Virus record (IMG/VR): IMGVR_UViG_3300030329_005304
Coordinates: 1-56,668 of that record
From: a virus
Strand: one strand, 5' to 3'
DNA length: 56,668 nucleotides
A program made the translations under genes and the position numbers. The notes below the pieces were generated by a model, which worked only from the letters and a program-made list of their open reading frames with translations, did no database searches and was not told the DNA's origin. The first letter of the stretch is position 1; every line of letters begins with the position of its first letter. Positions 14,487-23,484 of this stretch are shown here, in pieces.

Positions 14487-15041
14487 TTGCCTGTTTACTC
14501 GTTTCGCTGCACGAGATGTGAACACAAGACAGAGCAGGGCTTCACTGTGGCCGGGTTCAAGGCCCAAAAGGCCCAGGGGTTCCGCTTCTTGTCGTGTGGT
14601 CGGTGTCGCCGGAGGGCCACGCTGGTCCATGACCTTTTGGCAGATCTGAAGACCCAGAGCACCCATCGCGACGAGTACACGTTCCACGCGAATGCCCCCG
14701 AGGAGCATCTGGTCGGAAAGACGGTAACCAAGGCGGAGGCGGCGTCCATCCTGAAAAAGCACGGCCTGGTCAATGCCGGCAAGGACGCGAAGCGCAAGTC
14801 CAAGAGAAACCGCAGGATCATTACCGAGGCTGAGATTGCGAATAAGTGGTCTTCGGTCTCAAAGGAGCCTGCGACAGATGTAGACAAGTCAGTTGACACG
14901 GACGAGGCTGCCGTGGATACGATTGTTTCCAAGTCCTGGCCTGACCTTAAACGGCAGGCCAAGGAGTTGGGCATCAAGGTGCCCAGCACAACAAAGCGAC
15001 ACGAACTTGAGCAACTGGTTCGTGAAAAACTCGCTTCCTAG
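14487..15041 (+). CDS. Zinc-ribbon protein with C-terminal SAP/HeH-like helix pair (184 aa)
   Basis: TTG at 14487 follows GGGAGGG. The N-terminus MPVYSFRCTRCEHKTEQGF with a later CGRC pair (about residue 37-40) makes a FmdB-like zinc ribbon. The middle is basic (KDAKRKSKRNRRI). The end WPDLKRQAKELGIKVPSTTK followed by LEQLVREKL has the pattern of SAP/Rho-N type DNA-binding helices. It lies between portal and scaffold. It may bind packaged DNA or assist head maturation; I infer this from domains only. Confidence 0.7.
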   Translation: MPVYSFRCTRCEHKTEQGFTVAGFKAQKAQGFRFLSCGRCRRRATLVHDLLADLKTQSTHRDEYTFHANAPEEHLVGKTVTKAEAASILKKHGLVNAGKDAKRKSKRNRRIITEAEIANKWSSVSKEPATDVDKSVDTDEAAVDTIVSKSWPDLKRQAKELGIKVPSTTKRHELEQLVREKLAS

Positions 15042-15059
15042 TTGCAAGGTGGAGAACCT

Positions 15060-16019
15060 GTGAATCCAGAGCTTGGCAACGACAACCCTGCTACCGAGGA
15101 TACTGCAGAAGCACCCGACAACTCTGGGGAGATCACCCCTGAGACCGGAGCAACTGTCGGTGATGCGGCTGCGGGGACCGAGGCCGGTGGCGAAGGTGAA
15201 GATGGTTCTGGGTCGTTTTGGTCGGGGAATCCCCTCGACCTCGCGCCTGAGAATCTCGCCATCTACCGAGAGATGCAGTCTGGTCTGACGAAGAAGAATC
15301 AGGAGATCGCCAACTCTAGGCGTGAACTTGAGGCGAGTCGGCAGGCCCTGGCTGGACAGCAAGCCCAACTGCAGCAGGCTTGGCTTGCGCTTCAAGCGCA
15401 GGCTGGGCAAAGGCCGAATGGGGCCGTCGAGGGTGCCCAGGAGACTGGGCCAACCGTCGATGAATTGCGACAGCGGTTCACCGAAAAAGCACAGTCTGGG
15501 GATGGGTTTGGTGCCCTACTCGAGGTGATGGATGCTCGTCTGAAGCAGAGTTCTGCTGGCGGCGAGCGCGAGGCTGCTCTTCTCAGACAGATCGAGGAGC
15601 TCAGGGGACAGGTCGGTTCGGTTGCGGAGGCTTTTGCGCCGCACCGGGAGGCCAGTCGTCTGAACACGATCTTCGAGGAGATGCGTGGTTCTCAGTACCG
15701 CGAGTTCAAGGATGACCGTGTGCGAGAGCAGATGCGTCAGATCTTGGACTCTGGCGACCCGACGATCACCAGTCTCCTCGGCTCGGGAACAGAGTCCGCC
15801 TACCGGGCGGCCTTGTCCCTTGCCGGGGAGCGCGCTATTCGGGCGGTCAATGAGGGCCGGCTGATCGACAATGCCAAGCGAAGAGCAGATACTCAGCCAC
15901 CGGCTGCACAGTCTGGGACGTCTTCGACTCCGCTCGGCTCCACGGCCGAGATGTCCATGGATGACATCTTGAACGCCGTTTTGGGGCAGAATCCGGATTT
16001 GGGGTCTCGGCTGGTTTAG
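15060..16019 (+). CDS. Putative capsid scaffolding protein (319 aa)
   Basis: GTG at 15060 is preferred because AAGGTGGAG lies at proper distance; the upstream TTG at 15042 does not have one. The first 60 residues are acidic and low complexity. Residues about 75-130 form a Gln/Ala-rich coiled coil (LTKKNQEIANSRRELEASRQ), followed by helical segments and a short C-terminal helix (SMDDILNAVLGQNPDLGSRL). An acidic, coiled-coil protein directly upstream of the coat gene is the hallmark of phage scaffolds, which are removed during maturation. The C-terminal helix would be the coat-binding part. Confidence 0.75.
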   Translation: MNPELGNDNPATEDTAEAPDNSGEITPETGATVGDAAAGTEAGGEGEDGSGSFWSGNPLDLAPENLAIYREMQSGLTKKNQEIANSRRELEASRQALAGQQAQLQQAWLALQAQAGQRPNGAVEGAQETGPTVDELRQRFTEKAQSGDGFGALLEVMDARLKQSSAGGEREAALLRQIEELRGQVGSVAEAFAPHREASRLNTIFEEMRGSQYREFKDDRVREQMRQILDSGDPTITSLLGSGTESAYRAALSLAGERAIRAVNEGRLIDNAKRRADTQPPAAQSGTSSTPLGSTAEMSMDDILNAVLGQNPDLGSRLV

Positions 16020-16044
16020 CTAGGGCGAGGGAGAAGAGGAACTC

Positions 16045-17136
16045 ATGGGCGCACCATTTTCAACCACCCTTTCTGACTACACCAAGGCGTTCAGCCTGAC
16101 GTGGGGAGCGAGTTGGGAGAAGCTTGTCTGGCTGATCCTGGAACAGTCCCCCCTCCTGTACCTCATGTACAAGAAGGGCGCGATCCATCTCGAGGCGGCT
16201 CCGTACGCGCGGATTCCGTTCGCACACGCTGAGAACCCGAACGTCCAGACCTACCAGGGCTCTCAGGTCCTGAACACGGCTGACAGCGAGTTCGCCAAGC
16301 CGTTCATCTGGGACTCGTGGGGTCAGATCTCCTGCCAGTCCGTCGTCGCTTGCGACAAGGTGGACCTGAACCAGAACGCCAAGCGCCAGATTGGGAAGCT
16401 TCTCGATGCAGAGCTCACCCAGTGCGCCATCACGATGCGAAACTTTATTGAAGAGCAGCTTCACACGGCCAGCAGCGTCAGCGGCGACATCGACGGCCTC
16501 CGGGGAATGATCGAGTTCCTCACCCCCGCAGCTCAGGCAGCGGGCGGTACGGTGGTTGGTAACGTGGCGAAGACCTCCACGTACCACCACAACCAGTACC
16601 AGGAGATCGCTGGCGGTTTCATGACTGACGGCATCCCGGCCTGGACGAAGCTCTACCGCGAGTGCTCGAAGTTCGGCCGACGTCCCGACGTCATGCTCGT
16701 CGATCCGGCGGTCTACGACGGCTACGAGGAGTGGTGTGGACCCGAGCGTGCTCTGGTCGACGAGGACATGGGAAGCGCTGGCTTCACCTCGCTTCGCTTC
16801 AAGGGCGCATCGGTCATCCCTGACTACAACATCACCGAGAACAGCGGCGAGGGCTTCCTCCTCAACCTGACCGGTGGTTCCCCCAGCGGTGCCTCCGGGC
16901 ACGGCTTCGAGCCGGGCATGCTTGACCCCGTCAAGGGCAAGAGCCAGGGCAAGACCAACCTCGGCAACATGGTCCTCTGGATCAACCCGAACGCACACTT
17001 CTTCATGGACGATTGGCGTCTGGCCCAGGAGCAGTGGGCTTGGATCTCCAAGACCAAGTTCCACGGAATCCTCACCGTCTCCAACCTCCGCGAGCAGGGC
17101 TGCTTCGACTTCGCGGGCGGCGCCTACAGCGCCTAG
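16045..17136 (+). CDS. Major capsid (coat) protein (363 aa)
   Basis: ATG at 16045 follows GAGGGAGAAGAGG. The N-terminal arm SEKLVWLILEQSPLLYLMYKK-like segment and IPFAHAENPNVQTYQGSQ, central WDSWGQISCQSVVACDKVDL, and P-domain segments (RRPDVMLVDPAVYDGYEEW near 213-230) fit an HK97-fold coat protein. The C-terminal NMVLWINPNAHFFMDDWRLA segment is typical of coat proteins in this family. Codon bias is strongly toward GC-ending codons, as expected of the most expressed gene. It forms the icosahedral shell. Confidence 0.85.
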   Translation: MGAPFSTTLSDYTKAFSLTWGASWEKLVWLILEQSPLLYLMYKKGAIHLEAAPYARIPFAHAENPNVQTYQGSQVLNTADSEFAKPFIWDSWGQISCQSVVACDKVDLNQNAKRQIGKLLDAELTQCAITMRNFIEEQLHTASSVSGDIDGLRGMIEFLTPAAQAAGGTVVGNVAKTSTYHHNQYQEIAGGFMTDGIPAWTKLYRECSKFGRRPDVMLVDPAVYDGYEEWCGPERALVDEDMGSAGFTSLRFKGASVIPDYNITENSGEGFLLNLTGGSPSGASGHGFEPGMLDPVKGKSQGKTNLGNMVLWINPNAHFFMDDWRLAQEQWAWISKTKFHGILTVSNLREQGCFDFAGGAYSA

Positions 17137-17151
17137 AAAGGAAGTACTGAA

Positions 17152-17685
17152 ATGGCTCTTTCAAACCCACTCAGAAAGACCGTTGACGCGGTTGCCAAGG
17201 AAAGTCTGGCAGACGCTGACGTTGTGGCCCTCATGGTCCAGAAGGACGGCACCCTGAATGCCTACAAGTTCAACGCAGCGGACGCAGCCCAAACCCAGGA
17301 CTATGTTCCGATCGCTGGCGTTGTCGAGCACAAGGGCGGCGGCGGCTCTGTTGCTTCGGGTGACACGGTCTCCGTGGTCGTCCAGGGGTACTGCAGGGCG
17401 AAGGTCTATCCGCAGACGACGGCACTGACGGCAGGCTCTGCTGTTGCGTTCCTGTACCTTGCGGACGAGAACACGGATGCCGCCGCGTCTGGCTGTTTCT
17501 GCAGCGACATCGGAGACACGAGTCTGGCTGCGACTGCCGTTGTCACCGACCTGACCGTTGACGCCCAGCAGGCGAACTACATTCGGGGCGTTCGTGGAAT
17601 CTTTGTCGGCGATGCAACCGTCACCGCAGGCACCACGGTCGCTATCCAGGACGTGTTCGTCTACAACAACCCGATCGTCATCTGA
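17152..17685 (+). CDS. Probable capsid decoration/cement protein (177 aa)
   Basis: ATG at 17152 with AAAGGAAG upstream, 15 bp after the coat gene. Almost entirely beta strands with Ala/Thr/Val composition and a GGGGS loop at about residue 63; the sequence VASGDTVSVVVQGYCRAKVY and LTAGSAVAFLYLADEN is like the beta-barrel DUF2190-type decoration proteins that follow phage coat genes. A terminator-like hairpin follows it, so coat and decoration may share a boosted transcript. Confidence 0.65.
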   Translation: MALSNPLRKTVDAVAKESLADADVVALMVQKDGTLNAYKFNAADAAQTQDYVPIAGVVEHKGGGGSVASGDTVSVVVQGYCRAKVYPQTTALTAGSAVAFLYLADENTDAAASGCFCSDIGDTSLAATAVVTDLTVDAQQANYIRGVRGIFVGDATVTAGTTVAIQDVFVYNNPIVI

Positions 17686-17736
17686 CAACCTCGCCCGTCA
17701 GCCGCCCTCAGGGTCGCTGGCGGGCAGCACACCCGA

Positions 17737-17760
17737 AGGTGGGGGCTTCGGCCCCCACCT
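17737..17760 (+). terminator. Perfect hairpin with TTCG tetraloop after coat/decoration genes
   Basis: aggtgggggc (17737-17746), loop ttcg, gcccccacct (17751-17760). UUCG closed by C-G is an extra-stable tetraloop. No T tract follows. Probably a partial terminator or a 3' end protector that gives high coat mRNA relative to downstream genes. Confidence 0.65.
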
Positions 17761-17786
17761 AAACGGGTCGAGAAAGAGAGACAGAA

Positions 17787-18287
17787 ATGGCTACTACAAC
17801 CGCACCCACAGGCTTCGGTCGTCCCATTTGGTCCGCCATGAAGGGCGGAAAGCAGGTCCACGGCGTCGGGCTCGTTCCGGTTTCCTTTGCGATGGTCACC
17901 GGCCACTCGGGCAACTTCAACAGGAACCTCTTCATCGCTCCCCCCGTCACGGAGGGGCGATTCAAGGTCGAGGCGGCGAGCATCTCGTTCGGCGCGGCGG
18001 TCAACGACGACGGATCGAACTACTGGTCGATCATGCTTCAGAGTGGCTCGGAGAGCACGTTCACCGACCTTGGCGCCTCGGCCCTGTCGAGCGCGAGCGA
18101 CTTTGACGCCAACAAGGCCTATGCACTCGAGGTCGACGGCCCCGAGGCGGCTTCGCCAAAGAAGGTCTATCTGGAGGCCGGGGACATTGTTCGGATCCTC
18201 TTCACCGAGACCAACACCGCCACAGACCTGACGTCCAACAACATGACGATCACACTGTTCCTCCGACACAGTCCTCCGGGTCGCTAG
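17787..18287 (+). CDS. Beta-rich virion protein (166 aa)
   Basis: ATG at 17787 after GAGAAAGAGAG. The sequence alternates beta strands (VGLVPVSFAMV; GRFKVEAASISFGAAV; DIVRILFTETN; NNMTITLFLRH) with Gly/Ser loops, fitting a jelly-roll surface or head-fibre protein. It is enclosed by two terminator-like hairpins (17737-17760 and 18302-18339) and so may be transcribed or processed as a separate unit. No family recognised. Confidence 0.6.
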   Translation: MATTTAPTGFGRPIWSAMKGGKQVHGVGLVPVSFAMVTGHSGNFNRNLFIAPPVTEGRFKVEAASISFGAAVNDDGSNYWSIMLQSGSESTFTDLGASALSSASDFDANKAYALEVDGPEAASPKKVYLEAGDIVRILFTETNTATDLTSNNMTITLFLRHSPPGR

Positions 18288-18301
18288 ACTCGGGTGGTCT
18301 T

Positions 18302-18339
18302 CCAACGGACGGGGGTAACTGACCACCCCCGTCCGTTGG
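18302..18339 (+). terminator. Perfect 15-bp hairpin after the 17787-18287 gene
   Basis: ccaacggacgggggt (18302-18316) and acccccgtccgttgg (18325-18339), eight-base loop; lies 15 bp after the stop codon. No T tract, but the stem is very stable. Confidence 0.65.
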
Positions 18340-18360
18340 GACACCTGAGAGGAGGCCCAG

Positions 18361-19656
18361 ATGGACTTCGGGAAGCTCAAGCAGAGACTGGGACGCCGCC
18401 GAGGCTTCGACGGAAACGAGAACCGTCTAGGCGACTTCATCAACGATGCGTACATGACCGTGTGCGGTCGGCGCTCCTCCTGGTCGTGGCTTCGCAGGAC
18501 GACTCAGTTCGCCACAACAGCCCCCATCAGCAGGACTGACGGCACGGTCACAAAGGGCAGCCGCAAGGTCGTCCTGACGAGCTCGACGATCGGGACAACC
18601 CGGTCAGGTGGCCGGCTTCTCCTTCCCGACGGAACGGCGCCACGCATCCTGAGCCACGACGCAACCATCAATGCGTATATCGAGGCTCCGTATGGCGGAA
18701 CTACGGCGGCCGGCTCGGCGTCCTGGACGCTTCTGTACGACGAGTTCCCCCTACCAGACGGTGCGGGTGTGATTGAGTCGGTCATCTGCACGGGGAACGG
18801 CTTCATCTACCACGTGAAGGAGGAGAGCCTCCTTCCGCAGCACATGAAGACGCTGACCATCAAGGACTACCAGTCCTACCCGCAGTACTACGCCCTCGAG
18901 CGGGGAAGCCAGATTCCGGCTCCGGACGTGGCGATGACGGCCGCCTCGGCGGCCCACGCAAGCGATGTCCTTGCGACGGGGACCTACAAGTACAAGTACT
19001 GCTACTACGACACTCGCACCCAGGAACTCGGACCATTCTCCGAGGAGACGAGCATCGTCCACAGCATCGGTGGCAACGTAGCCCTTACCTTCACCCGAAG
19101 GGCAGACTACGGGCTTGCCATCTACCGGACGAAGGCCGGAGGCTCGGAGTTCTACCACCTCCGAAATGCGGCCACGTTCACGACGACCGCCTACACGGAC
19201 TTCGTAGCGGATACGGCTCTTGGGTTTAGCCACCAGGACACCGACACGGCTGGCAGTGCGATGGACACGAACATCGGCGCCATTTCCGAGCGGTCTGGTC
19301 GCACGAGCGGAACGCAGCGCGTTCGCTTGTGGCCTCCGCCGGACGATGAGTACATGGTGGATGTCACGTACTTCGAGGTCCCCCAGGAGATGAGTCTGGA
19401 TACAGACACTCCCCTGGTTCCCAGACAGTTCCACCCTGTGATCCTCGACCTGGCCGAGAGCTATGCTCTCAGTGAGGAGGAGAGCCACAGTGCCGCCGCT
19501 CAGAAGCGCGCCATTGCGATGGAGATGCTTGAGCGGATGGAGCGGGATGAGGACTCTGACCCTGGCACGGTCGTTATGATTGGCCGTGGGGAGCCTGACG
19601 TCTACGGAGAGCGGCTCGGCGACGGTCGGTGGCCCCGTACCGTTAGCACCTCTTAG
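18361..19656 (+). CDS. Putative head-to-tail adaptor / tail tubular protein A-like (431 aa)
   Basis: ATG at 18361 after GAGAGGAGG. The N-terminus (RLGDFINDAYMTVCGRRSSWSW) and C-terminus (VILDLAESYALSEEESHSAA, then AIAMEMLERMER) have the bipartite helical ends seen in podoviral adaptor proteins of the T7 gp11/P22 gp4 type, which form the ring beneath the portal. The middle (about residues 110-300) is an inserted beta region with a fibronectin-like feel (ATGTYKYKYCYYDTRTQELG), longer than in T7. Followed directly by the hub gene. Assignment rests on order and ends. Confidence 0.6.
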   Translation: MDFGKLKQRLGRRRGFDGNENRLGDFINDAYMTVCGRRSSWSWLRRTTQFATTAPISRTDGTVTKGSRKVVLTSSTIGTTRSGGRLLLPDGTAPRILSHDATINAYIEAPYGGTTAAGSASWTLLYDEFPLPDGAGVIESVICTGNGFIYHVKEESLLPQHMKTLTIKDYQSYPQYYALERGSQIPAPDVAMTAASAAHASDVLATGTYKYKYCYYDTRTQELGPFSEETSIVHSIGGNVALTFTRRADYGLAIYRTKAGGSEFYHLRNAATFTTTAYTDFVADTALGFSHQDTDTAGSAMDTNIGAISERSGRTSGTQRVRLWPPPDDEYMVDVTYFEVPQEMSLDTDTPLVPRQFHPVILDLAESYALSEEESHSAAAQKRAIAMEMLERMERDEDSDPGTVVMIGRGEPDVYGERLGDGRWPRTVSTS

Positions 19657-19665
19657 GAGGCTTCT

Positions 19666-22065
19666 GTGGCACGCATAGCCCAAGGTAGGGGGATTCACGC
19701 GGTCCCCGTCCTCACTCGCGGCCTCACGGACCGGGTATGGGTGTCCAGCGGCGAGGCCAGCAAGGTCGACGGGTGCTACTTCCAGGTCATTGGTCGGGTT
19801 GAGAAGGCTCGTGGGATCCGGAATCTCGTCGACTGGCCCCACAACGAGTACCACCTCCTGAACACGCGCATCAACGCCATCAGGTCCTTCAAGTCGAGGG
19901 ACGGCGTGGACGAGCTCGTCGTGTCGTTGTCTGGGGATACGGGGCAAGCCGAGGACTACTACAGCAGCATCCCGTCTGGGATAGTCTCCAGCTCGGCGAC
20001 AGGAGAGACCCGGAGTAAGTACCGGGGTGGCCGGGTTCTTCTTCTTCGCGGAAAGCGCCTCGAGAACCCAAACCTTAGCCATATCTCCCTCGACAGCCCA
20101 TGGGACCATGACTTGTCTCCCGGCCCGAACGGCACACATCTGATCGACGGGCAGCGGGTGGATCCGGAGGACCCCTTTGGCTCGGACTACTTCTCCGAGT
20201 GGGCTGGGTGGCTCTTTATCTCGAATGGTGTCGATGCGAATGTGAAGTGGAACGGGAGTTACGCGGCTCGTGTTGGTGTTCAGGAGCGGCCCGCTCCGCC
20301 TATGGCGAGGAAGAAGGAGTACACCCTCCACCTCGACTTCTCTATTTCTGACGAGGCTCTTGGTGTTGGCGGAGCCCCGAGGCGCAACCTCCACGGCAAG
20401 CAGACGTTCCAGTACCGGGCAACCTTTGTGAGTTCCTCCGGGGCAGAGGGCCCGCCGAGCGAGGCTGGTGTGGGTGTTGTTGCTGGCGAGTTGTACTCTG
20501 GGGCCGCCGTTTGGGACAACGGCCATTGGGACGTGAAGAGAGAGCCACCTGAGGGTGGGCATCCTGGCATCGCAGAGAACCTCCCGGCCCATGCGCGCAG
20601 AGTGGTTATCGAGATCACGGGGCTCGACCGGCCCACCCAGTCCGACATCGTCTGGAGGAACATCTACAAGCGCTCAAAGGACGGGGACTACTACTTCTGG
20701 CGACAAGTCTCTGTGAACGAGCAGGCGGTGTTCGACACCGAAGATGTCCTCCAGTCCGCCTCGATGGGCAGCCCGCTCCGCGAAGGGATACAGGCCCCTC
20801 CGACGTCGAAGTTCATTGGCTTCTTCCGTGGGCGCGGATACTACGTCTCGCAGTCCTTCCCCTCGTTTGTCTTCTACAGCGACCCGGGCCTGCCGGAGCA
20901 ACTGTCCTCTGCCCTGCAGTACCTCGACGTGAACAGCGGAGATGGTGGCCACGTCACCGGACTCTTCCCGTTCGGCGACTCTCTTGTTGTCTTCAAGGAA
21001 GACTCGATGTGGCAAATCACGGCCCTCGCCGATGGTTCGCCACTGCTGACCCCTGTTGATGAGTCCATTGGGAGTACTTCGCCGCGAGCCTCCATCTTGG
21101 CTTATGAGCGCCTCGTGTTCGTTGGAGAGCACGGTGTGTATCAGTACGACGGAGCGTCCGTGAGGCCGCTCTCGGAGAACCTGAATACGTGGTGGAAGAA
21201 CGTCTACAAGGGCGGCCTTAGGACAGCGGTGTCCTGGTTGGATGAGGAGGAGCGGCGGCTCTTTATCGCTCTTCAGAGCGGCCCAGAAGACGTCAACGAC
21301 ATGGTGGTCTGCTACCACTATCAGCTTGATGCTATCAGCGTGGTTGGCGGTCAGCGCATCACGGCGGTAGAGCGACATAAAGGCGAGACCGTCCTTGGTA
21401 TTCGTCATGAGAAGAAGAGCAAGAAGGCCGAGAACCCTCGACTAGGCATCCCCAGCCCCGGGGATAAGAGCAAGGCCCTTGGCGCCCCTAAGGTCCTTGC
21501 GGCTGACCAGGAGTCGATTCGGAACTCCGACCTTGTCCTGTGGGGACTCGGCAACTCTTTCGACTACTCGTTCCAACCAGGGACGATTGACCGCGATGGT
21601 GCGGCCCCGACAGTTACGGCGGGCTCTTCTGCTGGGAAGATCCGATTCGGTCCGTACAGCGCAAACCAGACAGGGTGGAACTCTCAGGAAGAGATGGAGG
21701 TCGCAGGTATCGACGTCTTCTTCCCATACGTCGGGAACCACAGCGCCACGGTCCGCTGGTACAAGAACAGGAATCCGGTCGCAGAGGGCTCCCTGGACTT
21801 TGCTCTGAACAAGGACGGAACCCTTGCCCAGAAGGCGGAGAACACAGACCTGACGGAGCTTGACGGCTGGGGCGCGAGCTCAAAGGCCTGGGACACTTCC
21901 ACGTGGAACGGCGACCGACAACTTTTCCAGCGCATTGTCTTCCCGGAGTCCGTGGTTTGCCGGGAGATTGAGATTGAGTTTGAGAACTCGGTCGACGGTG
22001 AGCCGCTCGAGCTGGATGGCTTTGTTTTGTGGCGTGTGTCTAAGGGCTCGGAGCGCCAGAGGTAA
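19666..22065 (+). CDS. Putative tail hub/nozzle protein (799 aa)
   Basis: GTG at 19666 behind GGAGG. The sequence is nearly all beta, and residues about 430-560 (GLFPFGDSLVVFKEDSMWQI, then YERLVFVGEHGVYQYDG and LFIALQSG) carry the repeated strands of the beta-propeller found in podoviral tail nozzles and P22 gp10-type hub proteins. Length is close to T7 gp12. The C-terminal 200 residues form beta-sandwich domains with a glycine-rich linker. It would close the DNA channel and nucleate the tail. The stop overlaps the next start (TAATG). Confidence 0.65.
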   Translation: MARIAQGRGIHAVPVLTRGLTDRVWVSSGEASKVDGCYFQVIGRVEKARGIRNLVDWPHNEYHLLNTRINAIRSFKSRDGVDELVVSLSGDTGQAEDYYSSIPSGIVSSSATGETRSKYRGGRVLLLRGKRLENPNLSHISLDSPWDHDLSPGPNGTHLIDGQRVDPEDPFGSDYFSEWAGWLFISNGVDANVKWNGSYAARVGVQERPAPPMARKKEYTLHLDFSISDEALGVGGAPRRNLHGKQTFQYRATFVSSSGAEGPPSEAGVGVVAGELYSGAAVWDNGHWDVKREPPEGGHPGIAENLPAHARRVVIEITGLDRPTQSDIVWRNIYKRSKDGDYYFWRQVSVNEQAVFDTEDVLQSASMGSPLREGIQAPPTSKFIGFFRGRGYYVSQSFPSFVFYSDPGLPEQLSSALQYLDVNSGDGGHVTGLFPFGDSLVVFKEDSMWQITALADGSPLLTPVDESIGSTSPRASILAYERLVFVGEHGVYQYDGASVRPLSENLNTWWKNVYKGGLRTAVSWLDEEERRLFIALQSGPEDVNDMVVCYHYQLDAISVVGGQRITAVERHKGETVLGIRHEKKSKKAENPRLGIPSPGDKSKALGAPKVLAADQESIRNSDLVLWGLGNSFDYSFQPGTIDRDGAAPTVTAGSSAGKIRFGPYSANQTGWNSQEEMEVAGIDVFFPYVGNHSATVRWYKNRNPVAEGSLDFALNKDGTLAQKAENTDLTELDGWGASSKAWDTSTWNGDRQLFQRIVFPESVVCREIEIEFENSVDGEPLELDGFVLWRVSKGSERQR

Positions 22066-22307
22066 TGGCTTACGATCCTGAGGTTGAGGCAGCCCTTGCC
22101 CAGGACCCGAGATACAAGGGTCTCCTGGAGAGGCTGCGTATCGCCGTGAACAGGGCAAACCTTGGGGCCTCAACAAACTGGCCGCTCGGGAGGCGAGCGA
22201 CGTATTCTTTGCGTCTGGCTGGCGGCGGAGGAACGGTTTCGCTGAAGAACCCGGGCTCGGTTCGTCGGGCGATTCTGCTCCTCGAGAACTACAAGCGGGA
22301 GGCCTGA
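22065..22307 (+). CDS. Small virion-associated protein (80 aa)
   Basis: ATG at 22065 overlaps the hub stop, and its own stop overlaps the next ATG, so it is translated as part of the hub-fibre operon. It has an N-terminal helical part (DPEVEAALAQDPRYKGLLER to NRANLG) and a short beta part SLRLAGGGGTVSLKNPGSVR. Unknown; possibly a tail connector or fibre-adaptor. Confidence 0.6.
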   Translation: MAYDPEVEAALAQDPRYKGLLERLRIAVNRANLGASTNWPLGRRATYSLRLAGGGGTVSLKNPGSVRRAILLLENYKREA

Positions 22308-22942
22308 TGTACTACAGGAAGATCAGTTACCCCGCTGATGGTCGAGCGGACGACCCGTCTGAGCTCTGGGAGGAGTTCCAGCGGATCCGGTCCTACCTGT
22401 CCTCAGTCGACCAGAACAACATCGAGCACGGAACCATCCGAAGAGACAGCATCGCTAGGCCAGACAGCCTGGACCACAGCGGGATAACAGACATCATCGG
22501 GATGGACGGCGACTTCTTGTACAGCGAGGGCGTTTCGCCATCAGGCGAGGAGCTTTTGCTTATTGACCAGACCAAGGCTGGGCACTGGTTCAGCCTTGGT
22601 CAGGCAGATAGTCTTTCTGAGGTCTCTCTTCGTGCCGCTTCGCGAGGGGCGGCCCCATGGATCGTTGCCGCGTCAGTCGACGTGAAGCTCAAGAGCTCAA
22701 AGAACGCGAAGCCGAGTGTTCGGCTTCGCGTCACCAGTTCCCAGGGCGGCTTGTCTGTGGCTGAGTCTGTTGGCGGGGTTTACGACACCCGGACGAGTGG
22801 CTGTAGCTTGGGTGTGATCACCGCGGTCTTGTCTGAGGGCGGCTCTCTGGATGTTGCTCCATCGGTAATGGTCTCAGGCCCCGGAGACTGGGCCGTTCGG
22901 GTGAGGCGGGCAAACATCTGGGCTTTTGGGCTGTATAACTGA
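22307..22942 (+). CDS. Tail appendage-like protein 1 (211 aa)
   Basis: ATG at 22307, TGATG overlap. It opens with YYRKISYPADG, then a helix ELWEEFQRIRSYLSSVDQNN ending NIEHGTI; then a beta-sandwich (WIVAASVDVKLKSS; VRLRVTSSQGG; WAVRVRRANIW). The following two proteins have the same plan: extended beta, a helix, an N-I motif, then a beta sandwich. This matches podovirus fibre/appendage proteins with a short N-terminal docking segment. No enzymatic motif. Confidence 0.6.
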   Translation: MYYRKISYPADGRADDPSELWEEFQRIRSYLSSVDQNNIEHGTIRRDSIARPDSLDHSGITDIIGMDGDFLYSEGVSPSGEELLLIDQTKAGHWFSLGQADSLSEVSLRAASRGAAPWIVAASVDVKLKSSKNAKPSVRLRVTSSQGGLSVAESVGGVYDTRTSGCSLGVITAVLSEGGSLDVAPSVMVSGPGDWAVRVRRANIWAFGLYN

Positions 22943-23484
22943 TGCCGGTCCTCATCTACACATACGACGGCAGGGAGCAGGAGGGCCAAGTGTCTTCGGC
23001 TGCCGATCTTATCTCCAATCTCGATGAGATCGAAAAGGTCGCAAACAGCCTGTCTTGGCAGAACATCGAAGACCGCTCACTCGATTCGTATCATTGCCTC
23101 CCCGGGGAAGCTCACAAGCAAACACGGGGCTCTTATGCCGAAGGGTCAACCCTTCCGGTCGACTCGTTTTACTCGGTCGCGAGCGTTTCCTTTCCTGTTC
23201 GCGCCGGGAACGGCGTCTTCTGCTTTGGGAGCGTCAGCTTTGATCACTCGCTGGTAACCCCAGGGGACGATGGCCACATACGGCTCGAGTCGTCCCATGG
23301 GGGCTGGCAACTAAACAACGCCAGGAGGAACGAAACCTTCGGGGGGACCAATATCGCCTGGGCCTTCAAGTCAACAAAGAATGGCTCGGAGAAGGTTACG
23401 CTGCGGATGAAGGTCCTGTCGGGGTGGACAAGCTCCTCTTCGTCTGTCTATGCCCAATTGGTCGTGTTTGTGGTTGATCGATGA
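22942..23484 (+). CDS. Tail appendage-like protein 2 (180 aa)
   Basis: ATG at 22942 overlaps the previous stop. N-terminal VLIYTYDG, a helix DLISNLDEIEKVANSLSWQN ending NIEDRSLDS, and a beta-sandwich with conserved DSFYSVASVSFPVRAG and IAWAFKSTKNGSEKVTLRMK strands. It resembles its neighbours in architecture more than in sequence, suggesting old duplication with divergence, typical of receptor-binding or decoration spikes. Confidence 0.55.
   Translation: MPVLIYTYDGREQEGQVSSAADLISNLDEIEKVANSLSWQNIEDRSLDSYHCLPGEAHKQTRGSYAEGSTLPVDSFYSVASVSFPVRAGNGVFCFGSVSFDHSLVTPGDDGHIRLESSHGGWQLNNARRNETFGGTNIAWAFKSTKNGSEKVTLRMKVLSGWTSSSSSVYAQLVVFVVDR

Noticed and set aside
13557-14762. 401-codon minus-strand frame opposite the portal gene
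   Set aside because: Antisense shadow of the portal; low-complexity Arg/Leu composition.
18751-20592. 613-codon minus-strand frame opposite the tail adaptor and hub genes
   Set aside because: Shadow of GC-rich coding sequence; no start context and the plus-strand genes are clearly structural.
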